Positions 42,885 to 52,580 of a DNA stretch of 64,000 nt are shown piece after piece. The DNA is from [Mycobacterium] crassicus (lineage in GTDB: Bacteria > Actinomycetota > Actinomycetes > Mycobacteriales > Mycobacteriaceae): contig NZ_CP084029.1 in the NCBI RefSeq assembly GCF_020181615.1, forward strand, positions 389,911 to 453,910. Reading direction: 5' to 3'. Under the pieces are notes generated by a model. That model was given only the letters and a program-made list of their open reading frames with translations, did not search any database and had not been told where the DNA came from. A program made the position numbers and the translations under genes. The first letter of the stretch is position 1. Each line of letters opens with the position of its first letter.

Positions 42885-43547
42885 CTACCGGTAAGGCGGA
42901 ATGGTGATCACCGTCGGCAGCTCAGGGACCTTGGGGATCGGCGGGATGGTGATCACCGAGGGCAACGGCGGCAGGTGGGGGCGGCGGTGCCCCGGCGGCT
43001 CGGCGGGTGCCGGCGCCTGCGGTGTCTGCTTCTGCTGCGGCGGTGCCTGCCCGGGCGGGGCCGCCGGCGGCGCGCTGCTGCTGGGACTGCTCGACGAGGA
43101 GCTGGTGGTGCCGGTGGTGCTCGTCGCACTTGTCGTGCTGCTGGTGCTCGACGAACTGCTTCCCGGCGCGGTGCCGTCGCCGCCGGGTCCGCGGCTGGTC
43201 AGCTGGATGATGCCCCAGATCACCACCGCGAGCATGACCGCGATGAGCCCGACCCAGGCGATCAATACCGGCTTGCGGCGGAACCAGGGTGTGGGTGGCT
43301 GCTGTCCGGGGAAATCTCCGCCTTCCCGCGGCGGCGCGGGCTGCTGTTCGAACTGGTTGTAGGCGGCGTACTGGGTGGGGGCGTCGCCAGGCCGGTATCC
43401 GGGATCACCCGGCCGACCAGGGCCGGCGGGGCCGAACGGGGCCGGAGCGGGCCCGGGTGGCTGTGGTCCGCTCTGGCGGTGCCGGATGGACTGGGTGGGG
43501 TCATTGCCGGGCCTGCCGGGACCTTCGGGAGATCCGTATCGCGCCAT
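42885..43547 (-). CDS. Single-pass membrane protein with Ser/Thr/Pro-rich tail
   Basis: 220 residues from ATG 43547. Pro/Gly-rich N-terminus, membrane segment (PVLIAWVGLIAVMLAVVIWG) and an outer tail of Ser/Thr runs, then Pro/Ala/Gln, ending with SVITIPPIPKVPELPTVITI followed by PPYR. On its strand TACGAT (43555-43560) ends 7 bases before the ATG, consistent with a leaderless transcript. It may head a run with the DUF3054 gene and the paralogous 200-residue protein. Confidence 0.7.
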   Translation of the reverse strand: MARYGSPEGPGRPGNDPTQSIRHRQSGPQPPGPAPAPFGPAGPGRPGDPGYRPGDAPTQYAAYNQFEQQPAPPREGGDFPGQQPPTPWFRRKPVLIAWVGLIAVMLAVVIWGIIQLTSRGPGGDGTAPGSSSSSTSSTTSATSTTGTTSSSSSSPSSSAPPAAPPGQAPPQQKQTPQAPAPAEPPGHRRPHLPPLPSVITIPPIPKVPELPTVITIPPYR

Positions 43548-43617
43548 TTGATCGATCGTAATGGAAAGCGGTTACAGATGACCTGTGAGCGATACCAGGC
43601 TGGGAAAAGGTGCGATG

Positions 43618-44211
43618 TCAGAACGTTTCGACGTTCTCGATGCTCACGAACATGCCGTGGCCGGTGCGGTCGTTGGTGAAGCGGGTGCCGTCGAGGCCGG
43701 CCTCGATCCGCCATCCCTGTGCCCGATACGTCAGGTAGTCGATGGTGACGACCGGGATGTCACCCAGGTTGCCCAGCACCCACTGCACGGTGCCGTCGGA
43801 ACTGACGCTGACGCCGTTGGCGTGCTCACCGCCTTTGAGCGGGCTGTTGGTGAACTCGGCCTCGCAGTCGACCTGCCGTGTCGAGATCTGGCAGCGGGTT
43901 CTGCCGGACTTCGTCTCGATGAAGACGTAACCGTTCTCGTCGGCCGGCAGTGGGACGGCGTCGGAGGGCTTGTTGGGGGCGCTCGGCTTGCCCGGGGGTT
44001 TGGTCGGAACCGAGCTCGGCGGTTGCGGCGTGCTGGATCGAGGAGGCCGGAGGGACGGCTCGGGCGGCCCGCCGCCCGGGGCAGCGGTCGGATGGCCGTC
44101 GACGGTGGTGCTGCAGCCGGCCAACAGCAGGGCGGCGGCCAGCGTCAGGCGCGCGCCGAGCGCCCTCGGTGTGACCCGATCCGATAACCGCACGAAATCC
44201 CCCGCCGACAT
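43618..44211 (-). CDS. lpqJ: Lipoprotein, LpqJ-like
   Basis: 197 residues. Signal peptide with lipobox LLLAGCSTT (lipidated Cys about residue 33), a Pro/Ser-rich spacer (PPRSSTPQPPSSVPTKPPGK), then a small domain with a Cys pair (GRTRCQISTRQVDCEAEF) and NGVSVSSDGTVQWVLGN. In M. tuberculosis LpqJ (Rv0344c) sits between the ini genes and ansP2; here it is likewise before ansP2, which supports the name. Function unknown; the domain resembles other small mycobacterial lipoproteins. Confidence 0.7.
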   Translation of the reverse strand: MSAGDFVRLSDRVTPRALGARLTLAAALLLAGCSTTVDGHPTAAPGGGPPEPSLRPPRSSTPQPPSSVPTKPPGKPSAPNKPSDAVPLPADENGYVFIETKSGRTRCQISTRQVDCEAEFTNSPLKGGEHANGVSVSSDGTVQWVLGNLGDIPVVTIDYLTYRAQGWRIEAGLDGTRFTNDRTGHGMFVSIENVETF

Positions 44212-44395
44212 AGGTTGAGGCCCAGCGTACTCATGCTGTGACGCGAGTGGCTGTCGTGACGCGCGGGTCTAGCGACCAGGCGCGGCGGGGAGCTGCGTAG
44301 CGGCGCGGTCAGCCACTCCACGGCGAACGTGTGCCCAGTGCGACGTTTCGGCGAATTCTTCGCACTGATGACACGTTCGGCGACCGCTCGAACGG

Positions 44396-44578
44396 TCAGG
44401 AAAGATCCCGGAACACCAAGGCGAAACCTGCGACGGCCGTGACCGCGGCCAGGCCGTAGCCGAGCACCGACCACCACCCGGCGTGCAGGTAGGCGGTGAT
44501 CGCCACGACCGCGATGGCGCAGAAGATCAGCGCCATTCCATAGAGCGGCGGTTTGGCGGCATATCTGTTGCGGGCCAT
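44396..44578 (-). CDS. Small two-segment membrane protein
   Basis: 60 residues: a basic N-terminus (MARNRYAAKPP) and two membrane segments (LYGMALIFCAIAVVAITAYL and LGYGLAAVTAVAGFALVFRD). It follows ansP2 on the same strand after 14 bases, so it is co-transcribed. Function unknown; it might be an accessory peptide of the permease. Confidence 0.65.
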   Translation of the reverse strand: MARNRYAAKPPLYGMALIFCAIAVVAITAYLHAGWWSVLGYGLAAVTAVAGFALVFRDLS

Positions 44579-44592
44579 GCTTTTCCGGCCTT

Positions 44593-46074
44593 CTACTCGT
44601 CGGGCTCCGCCTGTGCTGGCACGGCGGGTGGCTGTTCGGGATCAGCTCGCATGGGCGTGGCCGCTGCGGCTACCCGCCCGCGGGCCAGGTACCAGCCGAT
44701 GATCATTGTCGGCACGCCGATGAGCACCGCGGCACGGATCCAGGTGCCGTACTCGGGGTCGAACAGCATCAGGACGACCACGGCGGCCAGGAACGTCAAA
44801 GTGGCGTATCCGCTGTAGGGAGCCAGCGGCATCCGGAACCCGGGTCGCTGCAGCTCCCCGGTCCTGGTCAGGCGGAAGAACCGCAGTTGACAGGCCACAA
44901 TCGTGGACCATGCGGCCACCACGCCCAGGGCGGCGATGTTGAGCACGATTTCGAAGGCGTGCTCCGGTATCACCGCATTGAGCGCCACCCCGAACAGGCC
45001 GATCGTTCCGGTCAGCAGAATCCCGCCGTAGGGCACACCGTTTCGCGACAACGGTGCGGTGAACTTCGGCCCGCTGCCGTTGACCGCCATCGACCGCAGA
45101 ATCCGGCCGGTGGAGTACAACCCGGCGTTGAGGCTGGAGAACGCCGCGGTCAGCACCACCAGGTTCATCAGGCCGCCGGCCCCGGTGAAACCGATCTTGG
45201 AGAAGAACGTCACGAACGGGCTCTCGCCATGCCGGTAGGCGGTGTAGGGCAGCAGCAGCGCCAGCAGCACCACCGACCCGATGTAGAAGACCGCGATGCG
45301 GGCCACCACCGAGTTGATCGCGCGCGGCATGATCTTCTCCGGCTCGGCGGTCTCCCCCGCCGCGGTGCCGACCAGTTCGACTGCGGCATAGGAGAACACC
45401 ACGCCGGAGGTGACCAGGACCAGCGGCAGTACCCCGGTCGGCAGGAACCCACCGTTTTCGCCCCACAGGTGCAGGCCGGTGTCCTGGCCGTCGACCTGGA
45501 AGCGCCCACCGAGAAAGATCGTCCCGATGACCAGGAACGTCATCAGCGCAACCACTTTGATCAGTGCCGCCCAGAACTCCAGCTCGCCGAAGAGCTTCAC
45601 CGAGATGAGGTTCATCGCCACCACCGCCACCAGTGCGGTCAGCGCCAATGTCCACTGCGGAAACATGCGGAACGCGCCCCAGTAGTGGAAGTAGGTCGCG
45701 ATCGCGGTGGTGTCCACGATGCCGGTCATCGACCAGTTCAGGAAGTACAGCCAGCCTGCGACGAAAGCTGTTTTCTCCCCGAAGAATTCCCGCGCGTACG
45801 ACACGAACGACCCCGACGCCGGACGGTGCAGCACCAGTTCGCCCAGTGCCCGCAGGATGAAGAACACGAAGACGCCGCAGACCGCGTAGACCAGAAACAA
45901 GGCGGGTCCGGCCTCGTGGAGTCTCCGTCCGGCTCCCAGGAACAGCCCGGTACCGATCGCCCCGCCGATCGCGATCATCTGCACCTGTCGGGGGGACAGC
46001 CCCTTGTGATAGCCCTCGTCCTCGCGGGCCAGTGCCGCTGAGGAGGCCACGTGAGGGTCGGGGGCTTGGGACAT
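44593..46074 (-). CDS. ansP2: L-asparagine permease AnsP2 (APC family)
   Basis: 493 residues, twelve membrane segments. Amino-acid permease opening [20 protein letters not shown] then [19 protein letters not shown], with the conserved GxGxGxF-type loop. In M. tuberculosis the AnsP1/AnsP2 transporters import asparagine as a nitrogen source and AnsP2 (Rv0346c) lies just before dnaK, as here. Substrate specificity is taken from that position and overall likeness. TACCCT ends 7 bases before the ATG on this strand. Confidence 0.85.
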   Translation of the reverse strand: MSQAPDPHVASSAALAREDEGYHKGLSPRQVQMIAIGGAIGTGLFLGAGRRLHEAGPALFLVYAVCGVFVFFILRALGELVLHRPASGSFVSYAREFFGEKTAFVAGWLYFLNWSMTGIVDTTAIATYFHYWGAFRMFPQWTLALTALVAVVAMNLISVKLFGELEFWAALIKVVALMTFLVIGTIFLGGRFQVDGQDTGLHLWGENGGFLPTGVLPLVLVTSGVVFSYAAVELVGTAAGETAEPEKIMPRAINSVVARIAVFYIGSVVLLALLLPYTAYRHGESPFVTFFSKIGFTGAGGLMNLVVLTAAFSSLNAGLYSTGRILRSMAVNGSGPKFTAPLSRNGVPYGGILLTGTIGLFGVALNAVIPEHAFEIVLNIAALGVVAAWSTIVACQLRFFRLTRTGELQRPGFRMPLAPYSGYATLTFLAAVVVLMLFDPEYGTWIRAAVLIGVPTMIIGWYLARGRVAAAATPMRADPEQPPAVPAQAEPDE

Positions 46075-46117
46075 CCGTGCGAGGGTAACGCACCGGGTGA
46101 GAGCCGGTGCTGAGGAT

Positions 46118-46268
46118 TGTTTCGAATCGCCCGTCGCGCCGGAAGCCCTTGGCGGGCGAACGCGGCCGCCTGGGTGCGGTTGGGTGCCCCGAGCTTCGCC
46201 AGCACGGCGCAGGCACGGGTATTGACGGTGGGTAAGCCGGCATCGACACCGGCCCAGGTGCGCAGATC
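46118..46268 (-). pseudogene. Remnant of a LuxR-type regulator C-terminus
   Basis: The minus strand encodes [20 protein letters not shown] then [16 protein letters not shown]. This matches the final helices of a LuxR/GerE HTH domain (TV-x-x-H-x-x-x-x-L-x-KLG-x-x-NRTQAA), but nothing upstream in frame continues the domain and there is no start. It is most likely a decayed piece of a regulator gene lost next to ansP2. Confidence 0.5.
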
Positions 46269-46579
46269 GATCGCAGCGGGGGCCGCCTAGGGCCCCGTTT
46301 CCTGTGTGTAATTTTGTTGATCGTCCCCATTTAATTCCAGGTGGTTCGCAATATTTCCGGGACGGTCCGCTGGCCGCCAGACAGTTCTACTGCAGGTAGA
46401 GAAAGCAGCCGGCGGTAGTCGGTTGAGGCGCTATTTCCGGATTTAACGACTGCAGCTCCGAAATTCAACGCCTGTGTGTTTCCTTTGTTTTATCTATTGA
46501 TCACATATGTGATATCTAATTCGTGCGTCGACATGTGAATCAGATCAACTTTGTTCCCCTTGCATAGGAGGTAATTGCG
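46269..46579. promoter_or_regulatory. AT-richer upstream region of the PGRS gene
   Basis: 311 bases without a gene, noticeably richer in A and T than its surroundings. It includes the perfect palindrome ATCACATATGTGAT at 46500-46513. AGGAGGT at 46566-46572, 7 bases before the GTG start, is an ideal ribosome binding site. No clear -35/-10 pair stands out. Confidence 0.5.
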
Positions 46580-49500
46580 GTGCAGCACCCCATCGGTGGC
46601 GGGTCAGGGCGTTCAGGCAGGACGGTGCGGGGTCGCCGCGGGGCAGCGGTCGGCAGTGCGGTGGCCGCGTTCCTGGCATTGGGGGTGACGCCGTTGGCCG
46701 CTGGGCCGGTTGCGCAGGCCGACCCGGGCCTGTTCGGGTGGGTCGAGGATCTGCTGGGTGTCGACGTCGGTGGTGCCGCGGCTGTGGACGTCGGCTGGCT
46801 GGGGTCGTTGGAAGCCTTCGATCTGGCGGCGGGCGCTGGGTACCACGACTACTTCTATCTGCCATTGCACACCGCGGTCGAGCAGCTCATCAGCCAGAAC
46901 GCGCAGTTAGTGGATCTGATCAACCAACCGTTCGTGACCCTGTTCGGTCGGGAGCTGATCGGTGACGGGATGGACGGGTTTGATCAGGCCAACACCTCAC
47001 TGCTGGGTGGGTCGGGTCTGTTCGGGAACCTGGGCGACGGTGGTTTCCTGTTCGGTGATGGCGGCAGCGGTATGGCCGGCGTGGCCGGCATAGCCGGCGG
47101 TGTTGGCGGTATCGGCGGTGCGGCCGGGCTGTTCGGCAACGGTGGAGCCGGTGGGGATGGCGCGGCCGGGGCTGCGGGTGGTGCCGGGGGCAGCGGTGGC
47201 TGGCTGTTCGGTGATGGCGGTGCTGGTGGTACCGGCGGCGACTCGACCGATGCGGGGTTGACGGGTGGGGTCGGGGGTGTCGGCGGTGCGGCCGGATTCC
47301 TGTTCGGCTTCGGCGGGGCGGGCGGCGCCGGTGGCGGTGGGACCGACGGAGTCGCCGGCTCGGCAGGTGGTGCCGGGGTCGATGGCGGCCTGGGTGGCAA
47401 CGGTGGTGCCGGTGGGCGAGCGGGATTGCTCGTCGGGCTCGGCGGCAATGGTGGTGCCGGCGGAACAGGCGGCGCCGGCGGTCGCGGTGGCGCCGGCGGT
47501 GACGGCGAAAACAACGTCGACGGCGTCGGTGCGGCCGGTGTCGCAGGCGGTGCCGGTGGCAACGGCGGCAACGGTGGCGCCGGTGGTGCGGGTGGTGCCG
47601 GTGGCCAGTTCGGCGCCGGTGGCAATGGGGGTGTTGGGGGCAATGCGGGTGTTGCCGGTCAGGGCGGCGGCGGTGGGCGCGGTGGTGATGGTGACCTAGG
47701 CGGCGGCAATGGTGGTGCCGGTGGTGTCGGCGGTGATCTCGGTAAGGCCGGCGATGGCGGCGCTGCGGGCGCCAAATTCCTGGACGTCTTGTGGGGCAAC
47801 GCTGCCCAGGTCGGGGCGGCGGGCGGAACACCGACCGTGGTCGGCGGTGACGGCGGTGCGGGCGGTGCCGGCGGCACGGGCACCGGCCAGCTGACCAACG
47901 GCTCCGGTGCGGCCGGGGGCATTGGTGGTGCCGGTGGTGCCGGGGGCAGTCACGGTAACGGTGGTGCCGGGGGCACCGGCGGTAGTGGTGCTGACGGCGT
48001 TGTTGGGGTGGACGGTGACGGCCCGGATCGGGTTGGTGGTGATGGCGGCGCTGGTGGTGCCGGCGGCCATGGCGGTGCGGGCGGTGCGGGTGGTTCCGTC
48101 TTGGGTAACGGTGGTGCCGGTGGCCAGGCGGGTAGTGGTGGCAACGGGGGCGGTGGTGGCAGTGGCGCTGATGGCGCGGCCGCGAGTGTGCCTGGCGGCG
48201 TAGGTGGTTCCGGCAGCGATGGTGGTGCCGGCGGCGCCGGGGGTGCCGGTGGCACCGGTGGTGTCGGCGGTAGTGCTGCCAATGGTGTGGCCGGTGCTGA
48301 TGGCGACGGTGGCGACGGTGGCGTTGGCGGTGTTGCCGGGGTTGGTGGCAATGGTGGTGCCGGTGGCGCCGGGAATGCGGCGCATCCCGATGGCGGCATG
48401 GGTGGTCACGGTGGCGATGCCGGGGCGGTCGGCGCCGGCGGGGCGGCCGGTGACGGCGGTGCGGCTGGCCAGGGCGGTGCGGCGGGTGCGGGAGTGTTCG
48501 GTGGCGGTAACGGTGGCCGCGGCGGTGACGGTTATGACGCGGCAGCGGACTCGACCGCAGCAGCCGGTAAGGCCGGGGGCAATGGTGGTGCCGGTGGTGC
48601 CGGGGGCAGTCACGGCACCGGTGGTGCCGGCGGCACCGGCGGCGCCGGGAAGAACGGCATCGGTGGAGCTGTCGGAGGGAAGAGCGGCGTCGACGCGGGC
48701 GCCGGCGGGCGTGGCGGTGCCGGTGGTGACGGCGGATCGACCGCGGGCAATGGTGGAGCCGGCGGCAACGGTGGGGCCGGCGGCAACGGAGCGAACGGAG
48801 CCACCGGCGGTGCCGGCGGCAGCGGCGCGAACGGCTCCGGTGGTGGTGACGGCAGTTCCGGCGGCAACGGCGGTGCCGGCGGTGCCGGCGGAAGTGCGGT
48901 CCACGGCACAGGCGGCGCCGGTGGCGCAGGTGGCGCGGCCGGTAACGCCGGCAATGGAGGTAACGGCGGGCGCGGCGGCGACGGTATCGATGCCGTCGGA
49001 GCAGATCAAGGCGGCAACGGCGGTGCCGGTGGTGACGGTGGCGATCGCGGTACCGCCGGTGCTGGTGGCAATGGAGGCACCGGTTCCGATGGCACTCACG
49101 CCGCCACCGGTGCTGACGGTGCTGCCGCGACCACCGGCGGTAACGGGGGTGCCGGCGGGCGCGGCGGCAACGGCACCGACGTGTTCCGCACTTACTCGCC
49201 GAACGGTGGGAACGGGGGCAACGGCGGCAACTCCGGGATGATCGGAGACGGCGGGGCCGGCGGTGCCGGCGGTACCGCCGGCAGTGGCTACGGCGGTGGC
49301 CCGATGCCGAACGGCGGTCGTGGTGGCGACGGAGGAAACGCCAGCGGGGCGGGCCATATCGCCGGCGCCGGCGGAAAGGGTGGCGGCGGCAGCGATGGCT
49401 CGCTTTACTCCGGCGACGGACACAGCGGCGGCGACGGCGGCAACGGTGGCAACGGCACCAACGGTGCGGCCGGCAATGTCGGCGGCAACGGCGGCACGGG

Positions 49501-49966
49501 AGCCACCGGTATAGGCAACGGTGCGCACGGCGGTGCCGGCGGCAGGGGCGGCAGCGACGGCACCGCCCAGGGCGGCGCCGGTGGTGCCGGCGGTAGGGGC
49601 GGCGTGCCCGACACCGAGGGCGGCCTATACGGCGGATTCGGCGGCGGTGGTGGCGGCGGCGGTGGCGGCGGGGTCGGCGCGGCCGGTAACGCCGGTGGCG
49701 TCGGCGGTGCTGGCGGTGCCGGCGGCGATGTCGACCACAGCGGCAAGGGCGGAAGCGACCTTCCCAACAGCATCGGAGGCACCGGCGGCACCGGAGGTAC
49801 CGGCGGCACCTCCGGTCCGAACGGCAACGGCGCCGGTGGCGCGGGCGGTGCCGGCGGCTCGGCCAGCGGCGCGGGCAAGGCCGGGGGATGGGGTGGCAAC
49901 GGTACTGCAGGCGGCGCCGATGGCACGCCCGGTAGCCCCGGCCGGCCCGGGGCCCCGGCCTCGTAA
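46580..49966 (+). CDS. Signal-peptide PGRS protein without a PE domain
   Basis: 1128 residues. The N-terminus is basic then hydrophobic ([20 protein letters not shown]), with a signal-peptidase-like AQA-D site at about residue 49. A unique region follows (about 50-140) that ends in [20 protein letters not shown], which resembles the GRPLI linker of PE_PGRS proteins. From about residue 150 to the end come more than 900 residues of GGAGG/GGNGG repeats with [11 protein letters not shown] and LFGDGGAGG units. There is no PE domain, so it should leave by Sec rather than an ESX system. The perfect ribosome binding site suggests strong translation. Confidence 0.85.
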   Translation: MQHPIGGGSGRSGRTVRGRRGAAVGSAVAAFLALGVTPLAAGPVAQADPGLFGWVEDLLGVDVGGAAAVDVGWLGSLEAFDLAAGAGYHDYFYLPLHTAVEQLISQNAQLVDLINQPFVTLFGRELIGDGMDGFDQANTSLLGGSGLFGNLGDGGFLFGDGGSGMAGVAGIAGGVGGIGGAAGLFGNGGAGGDGAAGAAGGAGGSGGWLFGDGGAGGTGGDSTDAGLTGGVGGVGGAAGFLFGFGGAGGAGGGGTDGVAGSAGGAGVDGGLGGNGGAGGRAGLLVGLGGNGGAGGTGGAGGRGGAGGDGENNVDGVGAAGVAGGAGGNGGNGGAGGAGGAGGQFGAGGNGGVGGNAGVAGQGGGGGRGGDGDLGGGNGGAGGVGGDLGKAGDGGAAGAKFLDVLWGNAAQVGAAGGTPTVVGGDGGAGGAGGTGTGQLTNGSGAAGGIGGAGGAGGSHGNGGAGGTGGSGADGVVGVDGDGPDRVGGDGGAGGAGGHGGAGGAGGSVLGNGGAGGQAGSGGNGGGGGSGADGAAASVPGGVGGSGSDGGAGGAGGAGGTGGVGGSAANGVAGADGDGGDGGVGGVAGVGGNGGAGGAGNAAHPDGGMGGHGGDAGAVGAGGAAGDGGAAGQGGAAGAGVFGGGNGGRGGDGYDAAADSTAAAGKAGGNGGAGGAGGSHGTGGAGGTGGAGKNGIGGAVGGKSGVDAGAGGRGGAGGDGGSTAGNGGAGGNGGAGGNGANGATGGAGGSGANGSGGGDGSSGGNGGAGGAGGSAVHGTGGAGGAGGAAGNAGNGGNGGRGGDGIDAVGADQGGNGGAGGDGGDRGTAGAGGNGGTGSDGTHAATGADGAAATTGGNGGAGGRGGNGTDVFRTYSPNGGNGGNGGNSGMIGDGGAGGAGGTAGSGYGGGPMPNGGRGGDGGNASGAGHIAGAGGKGGGGSDGSLYSGDGHSGGDGGNGGNGTNGAAGNVGGNGGTGATGIGNGAHGGAGGRGGSDGTAQGGAGGAGGRGGVPDTEGGLYGGFGGGGGGGGGGGVGAAGNAGGVGGAGGAGGDVDHSGKGGSDLPNSIGGTGGTGGTGGTSGPNGNGAGGAGGAGGSASGAGKAGGWGGNGTAGGADGTPGSPGRPGAPAS

Positions 49967-49994
49967 CCGGGGGCGCGTTCCCTAGCCGGTCTGC

Positions 49995-50024
49995 GCCCCG
50001 CCGACAGGACAGAGTCGGCGGGGC
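49995..50024 (+). terminator. GC hairpin after the PGRS gene
   Basis: GCCCCGCCGAC (49995-50005) and GTCGGCGGGGC (50014-50024), perfect 11-bp stem with an 8-base loop, 28 bases after the stop. No T tract. The following 140 bases hold only a 31-codon frame (50057-50152) with no family look. Confidence 0.6.
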
Positions 50025-50166
50025 CCCGGAAGTCGCTGCGGGAGCTGAACTTTCTCATGCTGTGGCTCAATGACGCGGTAGCTGCAGAAGCGAAAGCCTC
50101 CGATCCGATGGTCACGGTCGAGCGGATCGGCCGCCTGCTATTCGACGGGTGACTACGGTTGCGGTT

Positions 50167-50595
50167 ATGGCCGATCGACCCGCGCGAGTCGCAGACGTGC
50201 ACGAGGTCGCCGCGTCGATGCCGCACGTCACCAGAATCGAAGGGCCGAAAGGTAATTCGATTTACCAGGTAGGCGGTAAGTCGTTCGTGTTCTTCCGCAC
50301 CCCGCGGCCCGACGCCAAGGATCCCGTCACGGGAGCGGCCTACCCAGATGTCATCGTGATCTGGGTCGAGTCGGACGCCGACAAGCAGGCCCTCATCCAA
50401 GACCCCGCATCACCGTTTTTCAGCACTGCCCATTTCAACGGTCATCTGTCCGTTCTGGTCCGGGAGGTCGACCTGCACGCGATCAGCAAGAGTGAACTGG
50501 CCGAAGTGGTTCAGGACGCCTGGTTGTCTCGAGCTTCGAATAGGCGGAGGGCGGCCTGGCTGGCGACCCACGGCACTGACGGTTCAGTCCGATGA
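50167..50595 (+). CDS. MmcQ/YjbR-family protein
   Basis: 142 residues from ATG 50167 (a GTG at 50149 is possible). YjbR pattern: VHEVAASMPHVTRIEGPKGN, then YQVGGKSFVFFRTPRPDAKD, and PFFSTAHFNGHLSVLVREVD. The fold (CyaY-like alpha/beta) is known, the function is not; some act as DNA-binding proteins. It ends with an ATGA overlap into the next short frame, so it is at the head of a coupled set leading to the P450. Confidence 0.75.
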   Translation: MADRPARVADVHEVAASMPHVTRIEGPKGNSIYQVGGKSFVFFRTPRPDAKDPVTGAAYPDVIVIWVESDADKQALIQDPASPFFSTAHFNGHLSVLVREVDLHAISKSELAEVVQDAWLSRASNRRRAAWLATHGTDGSVR

Positions 50596-50738
50596 GCAAT
50601 CGGATCGGGGTGGTGGGGGCCGGCATAGCGGGGCTGGCGACCGCGTTCGCTCGCTTCGTCGCGTTCCGGCGGCCACGGGTGGCACCGCTGGTCCGGGCTT
50701 CGGCGTTTGTGCTGCCGACGGCGGGTGCGCGGCGATGA
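50592..50738 (+). pseudogene. Truncated FAD-monooxygenase N-terminus
   Basis: 48 codons. It opens with NRIGVVGAGIAGLATAFARF, the Rossmann GxGxxG of FAD-dependent monooxygenases, then loses similarity and stops. The rest of such an enzyme (about 350 residues) is missing, so an internal deletion or frameshift removed it. It still overlaps the preceding stop (50592-50595) and the P450 start (50735-50738, ATGA), so it may be kept as a translational bridge. Confidence 0.65.
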
Positions 50739-52009
50739 GACCAAGTCTGTGGCTTCGGTGGGCACTGTTGCAGGGGATTCCGCGGGCGTTTCTTGCGGTG
50801 CAGGCGCGGCGCGGCGACCCGATGGCACGCTTGCTCATCGGCCCGCTGCGTGGCGGCGACCCGGAACCGCTGACCGAACAGATCCGTGCGCGTGGTCGAT
50901 TGACGCGCACGCCGTTCGTCTCGGCGACGGCCGACCATGAGCTGTGCCGGGCAATCCTGCGCGACGACAGGTTCGGAGCGAGCAACCCGGCCAACATCAA
51001 TCTGTCCAAAACGGCTCGCTGGTTGATCAACCGAACGGATCCCCAGCTGCCGAATCCGGCTGAGCCACCCTCGATGCTGGTGGTCGATCCGCCCGACCAC
51101 ACGCGCTACCGGCGTGCGGTGGTGCGCGCGTTCACGCCTCGTGCGATTGATAAGTTGCGGACCCGGATCGTCGAGATCACTCATGAACTGCTGGATCGTG
51201 TGGAATCGGCAGCACGTCCGGATCTGATCGTCGACTTCGCGGGGCCCTTACCGGCCTTGATCATCGCCGAGATTCTCGGAATCCCCGAGGAGCAGCGGCC
51301 GCAGATGCTCGACCGGGGTGACCGTGGTGCACCGTTGCTCGATATCGGGGTGTCTTGGAAGACCTTTCGAGGTGCCATGCAGTCCCTGCGAGAAAACGAT
51401 CACGAGTTCAGCGACCACATCGAACGGTTGCGCAACAACCCCGGTGACGACATCTACAGCCAGATCATCCGCGACGGGGACCTCGACCGACGCGAACTGG
51501 GCGTGACGGCGCTGCTGCTCGCCGGCGCGGGTTTCGAGACCACCATCAATCTGATCGGCAACGCGATCGTGCTGTTGCTGCGCCACCGTGAACAGTTGGC
51601 GATGCTGCGCGAGGACCCCCAGTTGTGGCCGGGCGCGGTCGAGGAAGTCCTGCGCTTCGACAGCCCGGTGCAGATGACGTCGCGTAACGCCCTCTGTGAC
51701 CTCGAGCTTGCGGGGTACCACCTCGTCGCGGGCGAAACGGTGGCACTGCTGCTGGGAGGCGCCAACCACGACCCCGGTGTGTTCGACGAGCCCCGCCGCT
51801 TCGACATCACCAGGGCCAACGCCAAAGAGCATCTGTCGTTCAGCAGTGGCATCCACGCCTGCCTCGGAGCCAACCTGGCCCGCATGGAAGCCACCATCGC
51901 GCTGCAAGCACTGTTCGAACGTTTCCCCGACCTGCAACTCGACGGACCGCCAACCCCACGCGGGCTGGCGACCCTGCACGGTTTCCGGAACATCCCGGCC
52001 ACCACCTGA
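50735..52009 (+). CDS. Cytochrome P450
   Basis: 424 residues from ATG 50735. I-helix LLLAGAGFETTINL, K-helix E-x-x-R (EEVLRFDSPVQMTSRN), and the heme loop FSSGIHACLGANLARMEA with the Cys ligand. It is complete and soluble, as usual for actinobacterial P450s. The substrate is not deducible. It shares an overlapping set with a YjbR protein and the remnant of a flavin oxygenase, and ends 53 bases before the convergent HxlR regulator. Confidence 0.9.
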   Translation: MRPSLWLRWALLQGIPRAFLAVQARRGDPMARLLIGPLRGGDPEPLTEQIRARGRLTRTPFVSATADHELCRAILRDDRFGASNPANINLSKTARWLINRTDPQLPNPAEPPSMLVVDPPDHTRYRRAVVRAFTPRAIDKLRTRIVEITHELLDRVESAARPDLIVDFAGPLPALIIAEILGIPEEQRPQMLDRGDRGAPLLDIGVSWKTFRGAMQSLRENDHEFSDHIERLRNNPGDDIYSQIIRDGDLDRRELGVTALLLAGAGFETTINLIGNAIVLLLRHREQLAMLREDPQLWPGAVEEVLRFDSPVQMTSRNALCDLELAGYHLVAGETVALLLGGANHDPGVFDEPRRFDITRANAKEHLSFSSGIHACLGANLARMEATIALQALFERFPDLQLDGPPTPRGLATLHGFRNIPATT

Positions 52010-52062
52010 TCACGGTCGCCGATCCGCACCTTCTGCTTTCGAAGTCAGCCCCCGGGTGTCAT

Positions 52063-52548
52063 TCAGGATGTGACCCCTTTCGGCGTGACCAGCCGTGCAC
52101 CCAGTTCGCCGGGCTCGACGCGATGACCTTCGGTGCAGCGGATCTCGACCAGCGCGTCCGCGCCGCAGTCCAGATGCGTCAGACGCAGCCGACCGCGGTT
52201 GGGCAGGTGACGCTGGCCCCACTGGAACATGGCCCAGACCACCGGCATGAAATCGGTGCCGGCCTCAGTCAGGACGTATTCGTCGCGACTGCGCTGGCCG
52301 GGCTCACGGTAGGGCCGGCGGGCCAGCAATCCGAGGTCGACGAGTTCTGTAAGCCGTGTCGCGGTCGCGGCTTTGGTGATGCCAACCCGGTGCGCGAAGT
52401 CATCGAACCGGGTGGTGCCGTAGTAGGCCTCGCGCATGATCAGCATCGCGGACTTGGTGCCGACCACCGCCATGGTCTTTTCGACCGGGCACTCGCCGAT
52501 CGCCGACCAGCCATCGCGATCCGCCAGCGGGCCCTGCAGGAAATTCAT
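52063..52548 (-). CDS. HxlR-family transcriptional regulator
   Basis: 161 residues. HxlR winged helix: CPVEKTMAVVGTKSAMLIMR then EAYYGTTRFDDFAHRVGITK and ATRLTELVDLGLLARRPYRE. It carries an extra C-terminal part with Cys residues (LTHLDCGADALVEIRCTEGH). Divergent from the thiolase gene with a strong 9-9-9 palindrome between them, so it probably controls the thiolase-CAR-nitrilase operon and itself. Some HxlR proteins sense aldehydes or quinones through Cys; the Cys here are suggestive only. Confidence 0.85.
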   Translation of the reverse strand: MNFLQGPLADRDGWSAIGECPVEKTMAVVGTKSAMLIMREAYYGTTRFDDFAHRVGITKAATATRLTELVDLGLLARRPYREPGQRSRDEYVLTEAGTDFMPVVWAMFQWGQRHLPNRGRLRLTHLDCGADALVEIRCTEGHRVEPGELGARLVTPKGVTS

Positions 52549-52580
52549 CTCGACTCACCTCCCCATCTGGGTTGACTCTA

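Noticed and set aside
47696..49528. 610-codon minus-strand frame across the PGRS gene
   Set aside because: Shadow of the glycine repeats; Thr/Ala/Val-rich product without domains.
46900..49960. Dense GGCGGTGCCGG repeats as a possible repeat array
   Set aside because: They are the in-frame GGAGG/GGNGG codons of the PGRS domain.
50057..50152. 31-codon frame before the YjbR gene
   Set aside because: Short, no ribosome binding site; possibly the end of a lost gene but too little remains.
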